Shown: positions 32,400-43,034, numbered from the stretch's first letter. The stretch is DNA of 64,000 bases from Ustilago trichophora (GCA_900323505.1 OOIN01000012.1:558001-622000), one strand, 5' to 3'. Notes: generated by a model from the letters alone, not told the origin. A program made the numbers and translations.

Positions 32400-33953
32400 A
32401 TGCAAGTCAAAAACATCTCGAATTCCGGCGAAAAGCACGCAGAAGAGATAGCGCTTTTCTTCGCCGCTACTCAACGGAGGCTAAGCACAAACCTGCATCC
32501 CGTCTCATTTTCGTCGATACTTGCTCAGTTAGACGAGAGACACTTTCATGCCGACACAGGCCTTACAAAACAGCAATTCAAATTGATACATCATGCATTG
32601 AAGCTTCCGGACCCGGTGCGAACGCATGTGCAAGACTGTGTTGATTCGAAGACCGCCCTTTTCATGCTGTGTGCCTGGCTACGGAATCGAACGCTGCGTT
32701 CGCTCGAAGGCCAATATGGATGGTCACACAGTCGTATAAGCCGTGTAGTGCGTTACATGAGCGACTGGATATACAAACGGTGGGGACATCTTCTCGACGT
32801 CCAGAGCTCACGACATCAACTGGCATCGCCGCGGCGGCTTGCATATTACGCCGCCGCCGTTGAGCGGAAGTTTGGATTGCCACGGATCTGGGGTGCAATC
32901 GATGGTACCGTTTGGCCTATTGCAAGGCCGATGGTTCAGGAAGAGCTTGTATATAACGGTCACAAACGATTACATGCTCTCAAATATCAATTCATTGCAC
33001 TCCCAGATGGTATGGTGTTCTGTTCCGTTCCGTTTGTTGGTCGCCGTTGTAATGAGTTAGTATTGTTGAGTAACAGAGGAAAGGATCGAGAAGAAAGGCA
33101 AACCAAGCTTGGTCCTGGGTGTTGGAAACAAAGAAGATGATGATATTGCTAAAGGAAGAGGTAGCTGAGATACTGATCGCATTTGACACACGCGCGCGCG
33201 CAGCACGCGGGCCACTTTTGATGAGTAGCTCACGAAAAAATTTGCAGTGATCGAAAAGATCGGACAGATCTGCCAGATCGGCAGATCTGTGATCGCGAAA
33301 AATTATCGCGCGACAAAATTGTGAATAAAATCGAGCGCGATCGGGAGATCGGCTGGATCTGGAAAATTGGAAAAAAGGAAAAAAAGAAAAACCCGCGACA
33401 AAAACAAGTAGCAAATAACCGCGACTCAGGACACCGTCATGATGCATGGATAGTCGCCGAGACGAAGCTTGTGCAATGGGCTGAACGACATGCCAAGAAC
33501 GAGGACGGCGAGCAACTGTATTTGTTTGGCGATCAAGCATATGGTGTTTCACAGGCCATTCTCACCAAATTCCGGGGGAACATCATATCTTCGTATCAAG
33601 CAGACTTCAATTACATCATGAGCAAGTATAGAGTACAAGTGGAATGGGCGATTGGAATGATACCGGCGCAATGGCCGCGTTTCAGCGTCAAGAGACAGCA
33701 GAAGACCGGCGCAAGTCCGGTTGGACAGGATTGGATGGTAGCGGTGTTGCTGTTCAATGCCAAGACTTGCATCGTTGGCAATCAGATAAGCAAGCACATG
33801 GGTTGCAATCCGCCGGAGTTGCACGAGTACATCACCAGTACTCGTATCAGGAGAACTTGGGTTTCCCCAGATCTGGAGCTCAACGGAAGCGGGGTAAACT
33901 CACAGGCTGCAGCAGATAACGAAGAAGAGACTTTAGTGGAGCATGTACTATGA
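32400..33953 (+). CDS. Harbinger (DDE_4) transposase, split by a ~350-400 nt interruption
   Basis: Part one runs from ATG 32400 to about 33040-33048, part two from about 33410-33430 to the stop at 33953. Part one has the N-terminal helical domain (LFMLCAWLRNRTLRSLEGQY) and the first catalytic Asp (WGAIDGTVWPIARP), then LVYNGHKRLHALKYQFIALP. The frame then drifts off after PFVGRR. Part two picks up exactly where the family expects (RHDAWIVAET), then LFGDQAYGVS and the catalytic Glu in KYRVQVEWAIG. All three DDE acidic residues are present. Candidate junctions are donor GTTGTA (33046) or GTCGCC (33040) with acceptor ACTCAG|GACACC (33430), or donor GTAATG (33049) with acceptor AAGTAG|CAAAT (33413). 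All restore the frame. No internal frameshift or stop is seen otherwise, so the element may be functional. Confidence 0.78.
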
Positions 33954-33982
33954 TTGCAATGTATATACATGAAGTGCAAATG

Positions 33983-35191
33983 CTATTGAAACCCGCCAAA
34001 AGGGCCTGTGCGAGACTGAGAGCGAGACCAAGTACTTCGACGTCGAGAAGGAGTACTTACATCCGATAAGATAGAAGCACTACGATAGCGCTCGGCATGT
34101 GGCGTGCTTTCTTGACTGATGGTGGACAGAGTTGGGCGTACTGACGCCTGTGCACGTGGCGGCGGAGGCGGTGCTGTATTGTTTGCTCCTCTGTGGATAC
34201 CCTGCACGAGGCCCAAGATTGTTGTCATCATCTGTTGTTGAGAATTGACGATCGTTTGAAGCAGTGCCGCCTGTTCCTTTGCTGCGTCGGCGGCCCGGCG
34301 ATTGGCGTCAACTTGCTCCTGAAGATAGCCGAGCTGCTTGAGTTGTATTTCCTTCTCAAACTGTCTGAATTCAATGGTATCTTCAGCAAAGGCCGCAAAA
34401 GCATCTGCAGCAGTGCTGCGAGGTCGTTTTCTTGAACGAGCATCACTACCATCGCCGATATTGGACTCCGAGGCTTGTGAGAAGGACTGTGAAGTTCGGC
34501 GCTCGCGAATTGAGGCCATTGATCGTGTTGCTGGGTCTTGTCGTGATTCGCCTGCTATGTGAGCCAGCTCCTCCCTGTCCTGCTCGCTTTCTGTAGGCCC
34601 AGCATGCTGGCGGCGGCCGCGCAAGTTGAAAGTTTCCGATTCTATATACTCATCGAGCATATCACAGACCTCTGATGACCATTCTGCAGATCCAGTAGCC
34701 CTTGTATTGGCATTGTTGCGTTGCTTGTGTGCTTCTACCATCCGATTGAACTTGAGCTTGATACCACGCTCGCGCCGCTCCGGAAGACCCTCTTGAGAAC
34801 ACATGTGATTGAACTCCTGAACAATAGCTGTCCAGGACCGGCCTCTGTCTGCGTTTGTGCGCATGAGATTGGGATTGTTCGCCAGCACAGACTTGAGAAG
34901 AATATCAACGGAGCGGGGATCCCATTGAGGTTGTGTATTGCCCGGGCGATCAGACAGTTGCGAAGGAGCAGGAGATAAAAGGGTTTCTTGTATTGCAGCT
35001 TGAGGAGCTTGTGAACTATGTACATGCATGGTCTGAGAACGAGCCGGGGTCGCAGGCCATGGTACAGAGTCATAATCGTGTGGAAAGGTCATGCTATTGA
35101 CCGCGCCGCTTTCTGAGAGCGACATAAGGGACTGTCGGACTGGCGAGGGGAGCCTGTTGAGCTCAAACGGTGTATGCAAACAACTGTCCAT
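33983..35191 (-). CDS. Myb/SANT-like DNA-binding protein of the Harbinger element
   Basis: A single exon encodes 402 aa. The N-terminal third is Ser/Pro-rich. At about residues 90-165 there is a Myb/SANT-like segment: WDPRSVDILLKSVLANNPNL, RGRSWTAIVQEFNHMC, RGIKLKFNRMVEAHK, with a WSSEVCDMLDEYIE helix after it. A coiled-coil region follows at about 265-325 (IEFRQFEKEIQLKQLGYLQE), then a Pro/Ser-rich tail. Its position, tail-to-tail with the transposase, matches the second gene of PIF/Harbinger elements. In that family the protein brings transposase to the element ends. The identification is by position and the SANT-like segment. Confidence 0.65.
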   Translation of the reverse strand: MDSCLHTPFELNRLPSPVRQSLMSLSESGAVNSMTFPHDYDSVPWPATPARSQTMHVHSSQAPQAAIQETLLSPAPSQLSDRPGNTQPQWDPRSVDILLKSVLANNPNLMRTNADRGRSWTAIVQEFNHMCSQEGLPERRERGIKLKFNRMVEAHKQRNNANTRATGSAEWSSEVCDMLDEYIESETFNLRGRRQHAGPTESEQDREELAHIAGESRQDPATRSMASIRERRTSQSFSQASESNIGDGSDARSRKRPRSTAADAFAAFAEDTIEFRQFEKEIQLKQLGYLQEQVDANRRAADAAKEQAALLQTIVNSQQQMMTTILGLVQGIHRGANNTAPPPPPRAQASVRPTLSTISQESTPHAERYRSASILSDVSTPSRRRSTWSRSQSRTGPFGGFQ

Positions 35192-35883
35192 CGTCGTACA
35201 AGCCTATGCCGGGGATATGAGAGGTGTAGAAGCCAAAATGAAGTCAGAAAGTGTGGGGTAAGGTTAACCCGAGCAAACAATACATTTCATTCCGGCGACG
35301 GACGGAGCGTGCCTGATCGTGACGAGCACTACTAACACCAGAGAAATCTCACATAATCACTCATATCGGTATACCGGATCACAAATCGGGCCAAAACGCG
35401 CTTATTCAGCATTATCTGCACGTCACGTGAATTTCGTACAAATTTTTTTCAACTTGCGTACTTGAGTCGAACAAAGCTCAGTCGTCGTCTCATCCTCCAA
35501 ACCACCACCATCTCGTCCGTCTCACGCAACCTTGCCGACAGCTTGCGTGAGATGCATACTCTGCGACCAAAACCACTCTCTGTACTGTACTGTACAGTAT
35601 GTAAAATAAACATGTAAAATTACTGGACAAAATTAATTTTAGATTTGACTGTTGTGTGCGAGCCATGCTGAGCCTCAGTTTGTGCACGATTCTGCAATTC
35701 TGCATTTTAGGCCAACTCGACAACTGAGACCCTGAAAAGATGAAAGGCACTCCTTGTCACACTCCCACAACATCTTTCTTTACAGTACCTCTCGTGTCCA
35801 CCCGAGCCAAAAGGGCTCTCAATCGATGCAGTGCAGCTGATACTCTGGCATCTGATACCGGAGGAAAGCAGTGCTCATTCAAG
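35192..35883. other. Intergenic region: right end of the transposon and leader of the G-patch gene
   Basis: No gene visible. At 35583-35599 the motif TACTGTAC occurs twice, overlapping its reverse complement. An in-frame ATG at 35740 could extend the next gene by 48 codons. A TTTACAG acceptor-like sequence between 35740 and 35884 makes a leader intron equally possible. Confidence 0.5.
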
Positions 35884-37752
35884 ATGACCAATGAACCTCC
35901 CAAGCCATCACATGGCTTTTCAGCAGGATCTTCGCAGCCAAGGGACGGGCTTCAGGACGCATCAACTTCATCGCAACCGTCTAGCTTGATCGATTCTCAT
36001 CATCATCATGGCCATAGCTCGAGAGAGGCTTTTCATCGCGGCTCAACAGTAAGTGCAAGCATGGCGAGACTTGGTGGTGCCAACCACAGTCTCGTCCTGT
36101 GGCAGCAGTCAATACCTTTATGAGGGCCAGCTCTCCATTCCGTCCTTCGAACTGCCCTCATGGCTGGCGAAACACAGCCACTACCTAGCATAGCCTTGCG
36201 CTACTGTTATCTCATTCGTGTCTGAAGTGAAAGGATGTTGATCATGTGCTTTCCATTGTCGTCACTCCTACGCTGCTATATCAGCAAGGGCACGATGCAT
36301 CCTTCCCCCGAGCATCGCATATACCCTCAACATCAAGAGCATCAGAGTCTTCCTGGTTACCTACGGCTTCGTTGGCTCTTCGTCACCAGAAAAGCACCAA
36401 GGACTGGTATCCGCCGCATCATAGCCATGATCCAAGCCGCTCAAGCCATTACGTGGATCGAGACGACCCTAGACATGGGCGAGCAGACTCAAATCGAACG
36501 GAAGATCATTACAAACCCAGACGTAGATCAAGATCGCCAGATTTTCGAACATCACAAACATCTGGGCCTGCGCCAGAACAAGGCCGCGTCGTACGCTGGA
36601 AGGATCTGCGACTTCCGACCAACGATCAGCCCAATGCAGGCTCAGTAGCTACATCAGCCGCCTCCAACAAGGTTTTCACATCCAAGGTCGCTGCGACAGC
36701 GGCCACAAAGCGCATGGCCACCGACATCTCGAAATGGAATCGTAAACAGGCTGAAATGCATGCAAGCGGACCTTTGAATAGCGTATCATCCGGCAACAGG
36801 AGCGAGCCTCCGTCAGCACATCCGAATGCGTCCGCTCGTTCCTCCGCCATCGTGACTCAATCATCTAACAAGGTCGACTTACCAGACACGTCTGAAGGAG
36901 GTAATCCCCCCTCTCTAGATTCGACAAAGATGTCGGAATCCGAATTGGCCAGCTACAACTACAAGGATCACGCCCTCATCGCCTGCCTCTTGTGCCAACG
37001 TAAATTCAGAAGTCTCGACACGCTTCACAGGCACGAGGCCGAGTCTCAGCTGCACAAAGACAACCTCTCCAATAGCGAGACATGTCGACAAGGCGTCGCC
37101 AGAAAGCTCGAGGCACTGAGTGGTTCTCTATCAAAGCCGAACGGCACTGCGGACAAGCCTGCTACAGCTTCCGTTTCTAGCGAATCGACCAATCGGCAAA
37201 TTCTCGCTCCGCAGTCTGCACCAGCATACAGAGATCGCGCCTCGGAACGTCGAGCTGTGTTTGGCGCTGATACTCCTTCAAAATCAAACACCTCTAGCAA
37301 TGCATCCAAGGTGTTTGAAGGTCCCAGAACGATGGCCTCTGCATCAACCGCTGTGGCCGAGGTGTCACAGTCTGCTCCGGAGAAGCCGATCGACAGCGAC
37401 AACATCGGAAGCAAGCTACTCGCCATGATGGGATGGTCCCAGGGTCAAGGCTTGGGTCTTAAGGGTGAAGGAAGGACCGACATTGTAGAAACCAAGATCT
37501 ACAAGCCTGGTGCAGGGTTGGGCAGTAGCACACCAGCTGACGCAGCTCTGCAGCAAGCAAGTAGGCGGCCGGAATCGAATATTGCCTTCACCGGCTATCT
37601 TGATCGCGCCAAAGACCGTGAGTATTTGCTCTGACCAAAAGTCACCATCGACTGGAACAATTCGTTGACTGACCTCAGGATTGCTGGCAATACGTCTACC
37701 AATCTCCGATCTGTCAGGCGCTCGAAAAAGGCTAGCAGAACACTCACAGTAA
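35884..37752 (+). CDS. C2H2 zinc-finger / G-patch RNA-binding protein (RBM5/10-like)
   Basis: Three exons, 35884-36048, 36285-37617 and 37679-37752, encode 523 aa. Donors are ACA|GTAAGT and ACC|GTGAGT; acceptors are TATCAG|CAAGG and CCTCAG|GATTG; phases match at both joins. An SR-like disordered N-terminus is followed by a C2H2 zinc finger (IACLLCQRKFRSLDTLHRHE). Near the C-terminus comes a G-patch (IGSKLLAMMGWSQGQGLGLK, then GAGLGSS). The final exon adds RLLAIRLPISDLSGARKRLA. Zinc finger plus G-patch is the C-terminal layout of RBM5/RBM10 splicing regulators; the RRM and OCRE parts are not evident. A splicing role is inferred. An in-frame ATG at 35740 is an alternative start. Confidence 0.78.
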
Positions 37753-37849
37753 CAGCAGATAGACGCTACATGTCCCAATCAGGACAATCAATCGACATGA
37801 TTTTCCAAGGGTATATAAAGGCCCACTCTGGCCATCACCACCAGAGAAG

Positions 37850-39331
37850 TTATGGTGCACCTTCAGCTTTGACGTCTACCTGTTCCTGCTTGAGTACATC
37901 GGCTTCACGCTGCTCCCTTTCCAACTCTTCCTGAACTAGCCGTTCGACATCTTCTGACCAGTCTTCTTCCGGTGGACCATCCTTTTCGAGTTGTGCTTCC
38001 TTGTCCTTCCATGCCAACATGTCTGCCTCATGTCCACGACGAAGAGCTAGAATCTTGTCGTACCATAAACGTCCTTTTTTTCCCCATTCGCCCGAGGTGG
38101 AAGGTCGGAACTCGGCATAGAGGTCGTATCCGCGAAAGTTGAGATATTCTCCTCCGTACATTGGCGTCTCTTGTACCTGTGCTTGGGGTTTTGCGGCTTG
38201 CTCGACGGTCGTTTCCGACTCGCTCTGTGCATCTGCGGTGCATTGCAAATGTGCCGCTGAAGGCTCCATGAAGCTGTCCGCTAGTAGCGTGAGTGCGCCA
38301 AAGACACTCGAGAGTGTTTGCGCCATCGATCGGCGCATGTAGTGAAACGCCTTCTCGGGCTGTATCACCTCTCCTGCGCTAATTCCACGATAGGTCCCAT
38401 CCTGCATCTGCATGACGGGGATCTTGACTCCCATCAGTTCGAAGTGTGGTTGATTGGGTCCTACAACGTGCACCGTACGTTCCTTTTCCGCTGCCGGGAT
38501 AATGCCCAGGCTGATCCCACGCATTGTACTCGTATGGTTGACGTAGCAGTGAGCTAGACTGAGTGCTTCGGGGCGACTGAATCCGAGCTTTTCGAGCAGT
38601 ATCGTTGCCCATGCTGTCATGACCGGGGCACGGTTGACTACTGCGTATCTGCCTCGGAGCATGTCTTCTTCCAGGATCTCGTTGAATGTGTATTCGATTT
38701 CTACTCTCTGGCGTCTAGCCATTCCAACTCGGCCTTCTGGCGGGGCGGTGACGTTGCCATATTCTCGACTGAGCGTTTCGTCGTCATCCGCCATCCGTCT
38801 GCGCTTGTTTCGATATGCTCCAAAATCCGGTGCCAACCCGGCCGACGCTCCTGTCGATAGTCCCCCTACGACAGTCGAAGAAGACGGAATGTATCCGGCC
38901 GCCTTCTTCCCTTTGAACGCGAGCACTGTTCGTTTGCGGTGCTCTTCAGATTCAATGCCGATATCCTGAAGCATTATAAGTGAGATGTGTGCCAGAGCGG
39001 AGGGAGTATTGGCGCGGGCGTTGATGAGTTTCCCAGCCACCGCCATGGCATCGCGCATCTGTAGACCGCCTCTGGAAGACAACGTCTTGAGGAGGTCGGG
39101 GAGGGGCATGGCTTTTTCATTGCTAAGGGAGGACGATGATGATGCGGAGAAGCTGTTGGCGTCCGTGCGTGGTTTGTTGGCGGACGGCGTGGTGGAAGAA
39201 GATCGAGCATGGGCAGCAGGAGACGATGATGCTTGAGCTCGGGCTTTGGAGAAGAGAGCTGCCGCTCGAGCTGCGTGGCTCGCTTTCGTGGGCGATCCGC
39301 CCGCGCCACTACCCGTCTTCTTTGGTGGCAT
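37850..39331 (-). CDS. Conserved hypothetical protein (unknown function)
   Basis: A single exon of 493 aa starts at MPPKKTGSG. A basic Ser/Ala-rich N-terminus (about 75 residues) leads to a small helical segment (LPDLLKTLSSRGGLQMRDAM). Near residues 210-330 there is a compact, conserved-looking domain: APVMTAWATILLEKLGFSRP, EALSLAHCYVNHTSTMRGIS, HFELMGVKIPVMQMQDGTYR, ISAGEVIQPEKAFHYMRRSM. I recognise the domain's style from uncharacterised bacterial and fungal proteins but cannot name it. The C-terminus is highly charged and looks like a coiled coil. It converges on the G-patch gene, with about 100 bp between the stops, and is divergent from ALG2. No function is proposed. Confidence 0.8.
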   Translation of the reverse strand: MPPKKTGSGAGGSPTKASHAARAAALFSKARAQASSSPAAHARSSSTTPSANKPRTDANSFSASSSSSLSNEKAMPLPDLLKTLSSRGGLQMRDAMAVAGKLINARANTPSALAHISLIMLQDIGIESEEHRKRTVLAFKGKKAAGYIPSSSTVVGGLSTGASAGLAPDFGAYRNKRRRMADDDETLSREYGNVTAPPEGRVGMARRQRVEIEYTFNEILEEDMLRGRYAVVNRAPVMTAWATILLEKLGFSRPEALSLAHCYVNHTSTMRGISLGIIPAAEKERTVHVVGPNQPHFELMGVKIPVMQMQDGTYRGISAGEVIQPEKAFHYMRRSMAQTLSSVFGALTLLADSFMEPSAAHLQCTADAQSESETTVEQAAKPQAQVQETPMYGGEYLNFRGYDLYAEFRPSTSGEWGKKGRLWYDKILALRRGHEADMLAWKDKEAQLEKDGPPEEDWSEDVERLVQEELEREQREADVLKQEQVDVKAEGAP

Positions 39332-39760
39332 GCTAGACAGATAAGCAGCTCAAGGGGGACTTTGGCAAGTATGGAAGGAGAAACGAAGTTGGTGTAACGT
39401 TGAAAGAGCAAGGGATGCATTTCATGCATCAAGCCCTTGTGGAGGCTGAGCCATAAAAAAAGTAACAGGATGCAAAGCCGAAAGCCGAGTTGAGTGGAAA
39501 CGGCGATTGGCGGTGTGCACAGGAGCGCACGCTGCAGGCTCCAAAAAAGGCGAGAGGATGGGCGAAGATCTCTAACTTTTGACGTGTCCCCGCCGATCCT
39601 GCACAACACAGCCAAGACAATCAAGACGCGCACGGTCAGTTCACTGAGCGCATGCAATACTCCTTCCTTCGTTCTGTCTCCTCCTCACATCCCTCATTCC
39701 CTCCCTCCATCTTCTCCCTATTCAATCAACAAAGAGAAGTAGGGCAGCACCATCGCCAGA
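39332..39760. other. Divergent promoter region, unknown protein / ALG2
   Basis: About 430 bp with a CT-rich leader directly upstream of ALG2. No ORF of note. Confidence 0.5.
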
Positions 39761-41566
39761 ATGGTGCTCGATCGTCAATCGGCCGCCGTGGCCAATTCGG
39801 TGCACTCTCCCCGCAAAAAGCTTCGCATTGGTTTTGTCCATCCAGACTTGGGAATTGGCGGCGCCGAAAAGCTCGTCGTTGACGCAGCCGTTTCGCTCCA
39901 ACAACTTGGTCACGAAGTCGTCATATTCACCTCGCACCATGATCCTCGTCACTGTTTCGAACCTACACGGGATGGAACACTCAAAGTCCAAGTCATGCGC
40001 ACCTGCATCCCTCGTTCCATCTTGGGCTCGTTTCACCTCCCCTGTGCGATTCTGCAACAGATGAGCCTCGTCTTCCAGCTCATTCTGTCGATCATGCTCT
40101 TCCAGTACCCTGGCACAATGCCTCGATTTGTGGCAAATAGGCTCACCTCCTCACCACCGATTCCAGCTTTTGATCTGTTCTTCTTCGACCAGCTCCCCGC
40201 TGGGATTCCTTGGCTCAAGATCCTGCTTGCAACACGTGTGGTGTACTACTGCCATTTCCCCGACAAGGACATTGGCAACTCGATTGCCATGCAAAAAGCT
40301 CATGCGCGAGGCGAATCTGGTCCCTCCATATTCCGCAAACTCTACCGCTTGCCGTTCGACCTGTTTGAAGAAGGTACAACCGACTATGCGGACAAGATTC
40401 TGGTCAACTCGGAATTCACAAGCGCCCAATTCGTTAAATCGTTTTTCCGGCTCAGGCGACAGCCGCGTGTATGCTATCCGGGAGTGGACTATACCCAGTT
40501 TGAGCCGTCCAAAGTGGAACAGGCGGTGAAGAAGCTGGAAAAGGAGGCGCAGGAGATGGGTGATCCCATCCGTGGATCCATCGCACGTTTTTGTAGGGAC
40601 GAGAGCAAGACGACGCTTCTCTCGATCAACAGGTTCGAGGCCAAGAAGAACGTCGCGCTTGCTCTCGAGGCTTTTGCAATTGCCCAAAAGGAGATGGCTG
40701 CTACTGCTACGAGTGGGAACCACGTGGGACCGATGCGACTCGTGCTGGTCGGAGGATATGATAAGCGCGTAGGAGACAATGTGGCCACGTTGAAAGAGTT
40801 GCAGGTGCAAGCCAAGGAGTTGGGTTTATCGGCTGTGACGCTGAGCTACAACAGACAGACGTTTGAAACCCCCACCACCGCTCCTACACCCGAAGAGCTT
40901 GCCAAAGCGAGTGTAATCTTCCTCCCTTCGCTGCCCATGGCGCTGATCCACACAGTTTTGCTCAATCCGGCCACCAAAGCGCTTCTCTACACGCCTACGG
41001 AGGAACACTTTGGAATCGTCCCCCTCGAAGCGATGGCATGTGGGCTTCCAGTTTTAGCCACGAACACGGGTGGACCAGTGGAGACCGTTGTCGACCTCGC
41101 TTTATCCGCCGACGGCGTGCCCACCAACCTCACCACTGGCACGGGTCTCCTCCGCCACCCATCCGCACCCATTTGGGCTGTATCCATCATGGCTCTCTTG
41201 AAACTCTCCCCCAACCATCGCAACGAGATCAGCACCGCCGCCAAGAAGCGAGTGGAAGAAAAGTTTAGCACTGAAGTGCTCTCTCTGGCCCTGGAAAAGG
41301 CCTGCTATGACGCCTTCGAGTTGGGTAAAGTCAGAGGTGATGAAGGGCTGTATCAGTGGAGTTCGTCGATTGCCGTGCTGATCGTCATGTCGACGCTATT
41401 TTGGGTCAATGTGTACTTTAGTCACGACAAGTGGTTAGCTCAGCAGGCGGCCAAGCTGGCAAAGGAGAAGGAGAAGTGGTTGGCAGAGCTCAAGAGAGGC
41501 CAGGGGACAGGCTTCAATGTCCATGCCGATCCTGTGGCTGGGGCTGCGGCGCCGTCGCCCATTTAG
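39761..41566 (+). CDS. ALG2: ALG2 alpha-1,3/1,6-mannosyltransferase
   Basis: A single exon of 601 aa. A GT-B fold glycosyltransferase family 4 protein opens with LRIGFVHPDLGIGGAEKLVV near residue 23. The ALG2-specific segment FDLFFFDQLPAGIPWL and YYCHFPDKDIGNS follow, and then SINRFEAKKNVALALEAF. The nucleotide-sugar-binding motif with its two conserved Glu is EHFGIVPLEAMACGLPVLAT. A C-terminal hydrophobic segment (SSIAVLIVMSTLFWVNVYFS) fits the membrane anchor. Alg2 adds the second and third mannose to the dolichol-linked oligosaccharide on the cytosolic face of the ER, the early steps of N-glycan precursor assembly. A Lys-rich tail extends past the anchor. Family, order and length agree. 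Confidence 0.96.
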   Translation: MVLDRQSAAVANSVHSPRKKLRIGFVHPDLGIGGAEKLVVDAAVSLQQLGHEVVIFTSHHDPRHCFEPTRDGTLKVQVMRTCIPRSILGSFHLPCAILQQMSLVFQLILSIMLFQYPGTMPRFVANRLTSSPPIPAFDLFFFDQLPAGIPWLKILLATRVVYYCHFPDKDIGNSIAMQKAHARGESGPSIFRKLYRLPFDLFEEGTTDYADKILVNSEFTSAQFVKSFFRLRRQPRVCYPGVDYTQFEPSKVEQAVKKLEKEAQEMGDPIRGSIARFCRDESKTTLLSINRFEAKKNVALALEAFAIAQKEMAATATSGNHVGPMRLVLVGGYDKRVGDNVATLKELQVQAKELGLSAVTLSYNRQTFETPTTAPTPEELAKASVIFLPSLPMALIHTVLLNPATKALLYTPTEEHFGIVPLEAMACGLPVLATNTGGPVETVVDLALSADGVPTNLTTGTGLLRHPSAPIWAVSIMALLKLSPNHRNEISTAAKKRVEEKFSTEVLSLALEKACYDAFELGKVRGDEGLYQWSSSIAVLIVMSTLFWVNVYFSHDKWLAQQAAKLAKEKEKWLAELKRGQGTGFNVHADPVAGAAAPSPI

Positions 41567-42358
41567 GCATGGATGCACACTGCCAAGATGACGTCCTGGT
41601 GCACGTATCTCGAGTAGAGTGATGTACAGAAGAAAAACGTAGATACACAATCAAGCTTTGCTCGCTCTACAGCAACCAAAGACATCCATCGTGGGTCAGC
41701 ATGTGTTCAAAGACTCTTTTTATGCGCCATGTGAACAACATCGCTAGAAGCAAGTAAGACAAGAGAGTGTGAGAGTCAAGCGTCCATCCTCAGACAACAT
41801 TCATAGATCTGACCTAGTGAAAGAACCATCTTCCAACCTCACAACTTGACAAGTTGGCAGGGCAGAGTCAAAAGGATGCAAATCAGCTTCAGGAACCGTC
41901 AAGCGGGGCAAGCAGTGACTGCTCAACGTGAAAGGCGGCATCTGTGTTTGAAAAAAGAAAAAAATCCAAATTTGGGCGTAAATCCTCTCTTATGCACGAG
42001 GCAAATCCAGAATTGGCTAGGTTGCTGAAATGCGAATGCGGGGAATATTCAAATGTGTCTGTTCTGAATTTGCTCTCCGTTGGCGTTCTGGCGTCACACG
42101 CAGTCTACAGTAATCTCAGCCCCATCCACTTGACCTTGCTCAAGCTTGGTCCTACATCATCATCTCTTCTACATCCACCTATACCAACCTTGACAACTGT
42201 CTACATATAGTTCATCCGTCTCAACACACACCCTCGATTCAGCTCTCGATTTACAAAGATACCCTCGTGGAGCCACCTTGCAATCCCACCTCCCTTCTCA
42301 ACCTGCTCGACGCTTAGATATTGATACCCACCATTCATCATCACTCTTTAGATTCGAA
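41567..42358. other. Intergenic region
   Basis: No supported gene. The last 150 bases are a pyrimidine-rich leader before the GPI-anchored-type gene. Confidence 0.5.
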
Positions 42359-43034
42359 ATGAAGTTTACTTCGACAGCTTTTGGCATTGCAGCCATCGCA
42401 TTGACCCTCGCATCTGCGCCACTTGCCAACGCTCAAACCGCCGGTGTCCCCGCCAGCATCAATGGTAAGTTGGACCTCCCCAACCCAAATCCTCGAAGAC
42501 TCTGGTTTCTCTTACTCACTCACGTACACTTTCGGCCCTTTTTTCCCCCACATCTCTTGGTGATGCGTGCTTACAGTTGGCAACGGTCAAGCGACAGCAG
42601 TGATCCCATCCGGATTGGGAGGATCTTCCACAGGCACACCCATCGTTTTTACCCCCGGCGCTGCAGCCTCTTCCTCCCAATCCCCTTATTACGTAGCTAC
42701 AGATGCTGCCCAATCATCCACCTTGGCATCGCTCAACACTCACTATTCGCAGGCGATCTCGGCCGCAACCCCCACCACAGGTGCACCAGCAGGAATCAGC
42801 ACGGGCGTCCCAGGAGGCTTTACGGGTACCAACACTGTCAGCATTCTGGATGGTAGCATTTCTACCATCCCCAATGCTGCTACGACTTATACTGGACCAA
42901 GAAGCAGTTCCAGTGGCAGCGCTGCCGGAGCGAGCTCTGGCGCAATGATGGGATCGAATGTAGATGGAAAAGTGGCTGGGGCGGTGGCAATGATGATTCT
43001 CGCTGTTGTTGGGGGTGGCGCTTGGGTGCTCTAG
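42359..43034 (+). CDS. Small secreted, probably GPI-anchored Ser/Thr/Ala-rich protein
   Basis: Two exons, 42359-42464 and 42577-43034, encode 187 aa. The donor is AATG|GTAAGT, the acceptor TTACAG|TTGG, and the phases match. A classic signal peptide opens the protein (MKFTSTAFGIAAIALTLASA, cleavage after LANAQ or nearby). The mature part is a Gly/Ser/Thr-rich chain with no cysteine. It ends in a small-residue region (SSGSAAGASSGAMMGS) and a hydrophobic tail (GKVAGAVAMMILAVVGGGAWVL type), the pattern of a GPI-attachment signal. A wall or surface location is inferred; no enzymatic domain is present. Such short proteins are common in fungal secretomes. Confidence 0.75.

Larger units (their letters stand above)
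32400..35191. mobile_element. PIF/Harbinger-type DNA transposon (minimum extent)
   Basis: Two genes read towards each other: a DDE_4 (Harbinger) transposase on plus and a Myb/SANT-like protein on minus, with about 30 bp between the stops. This two-gene layout is the hallmark of autonomous PIF/Harbinger elements, where the Myb-like partner helps transposase DNA binding and nuclear import. The true ends should lie outside these coordinates, between about 31.9 and 35.5 kb. I did not find convincing terminal inverted repeats or the 3-nt target duplication. Confidence 0.75.

Noticed and set aside
32043..35470. 9-bp direct repeat TTGAGTCGA on both sides of the transposon (32043-32051 and 35462-35470)
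   Set aside because: Harbinger elements make 3-nt target duplications. Adjacent sequences are not inverted repeats of each other. A 9-mer match within two windows of several hundred bases is not improbable.
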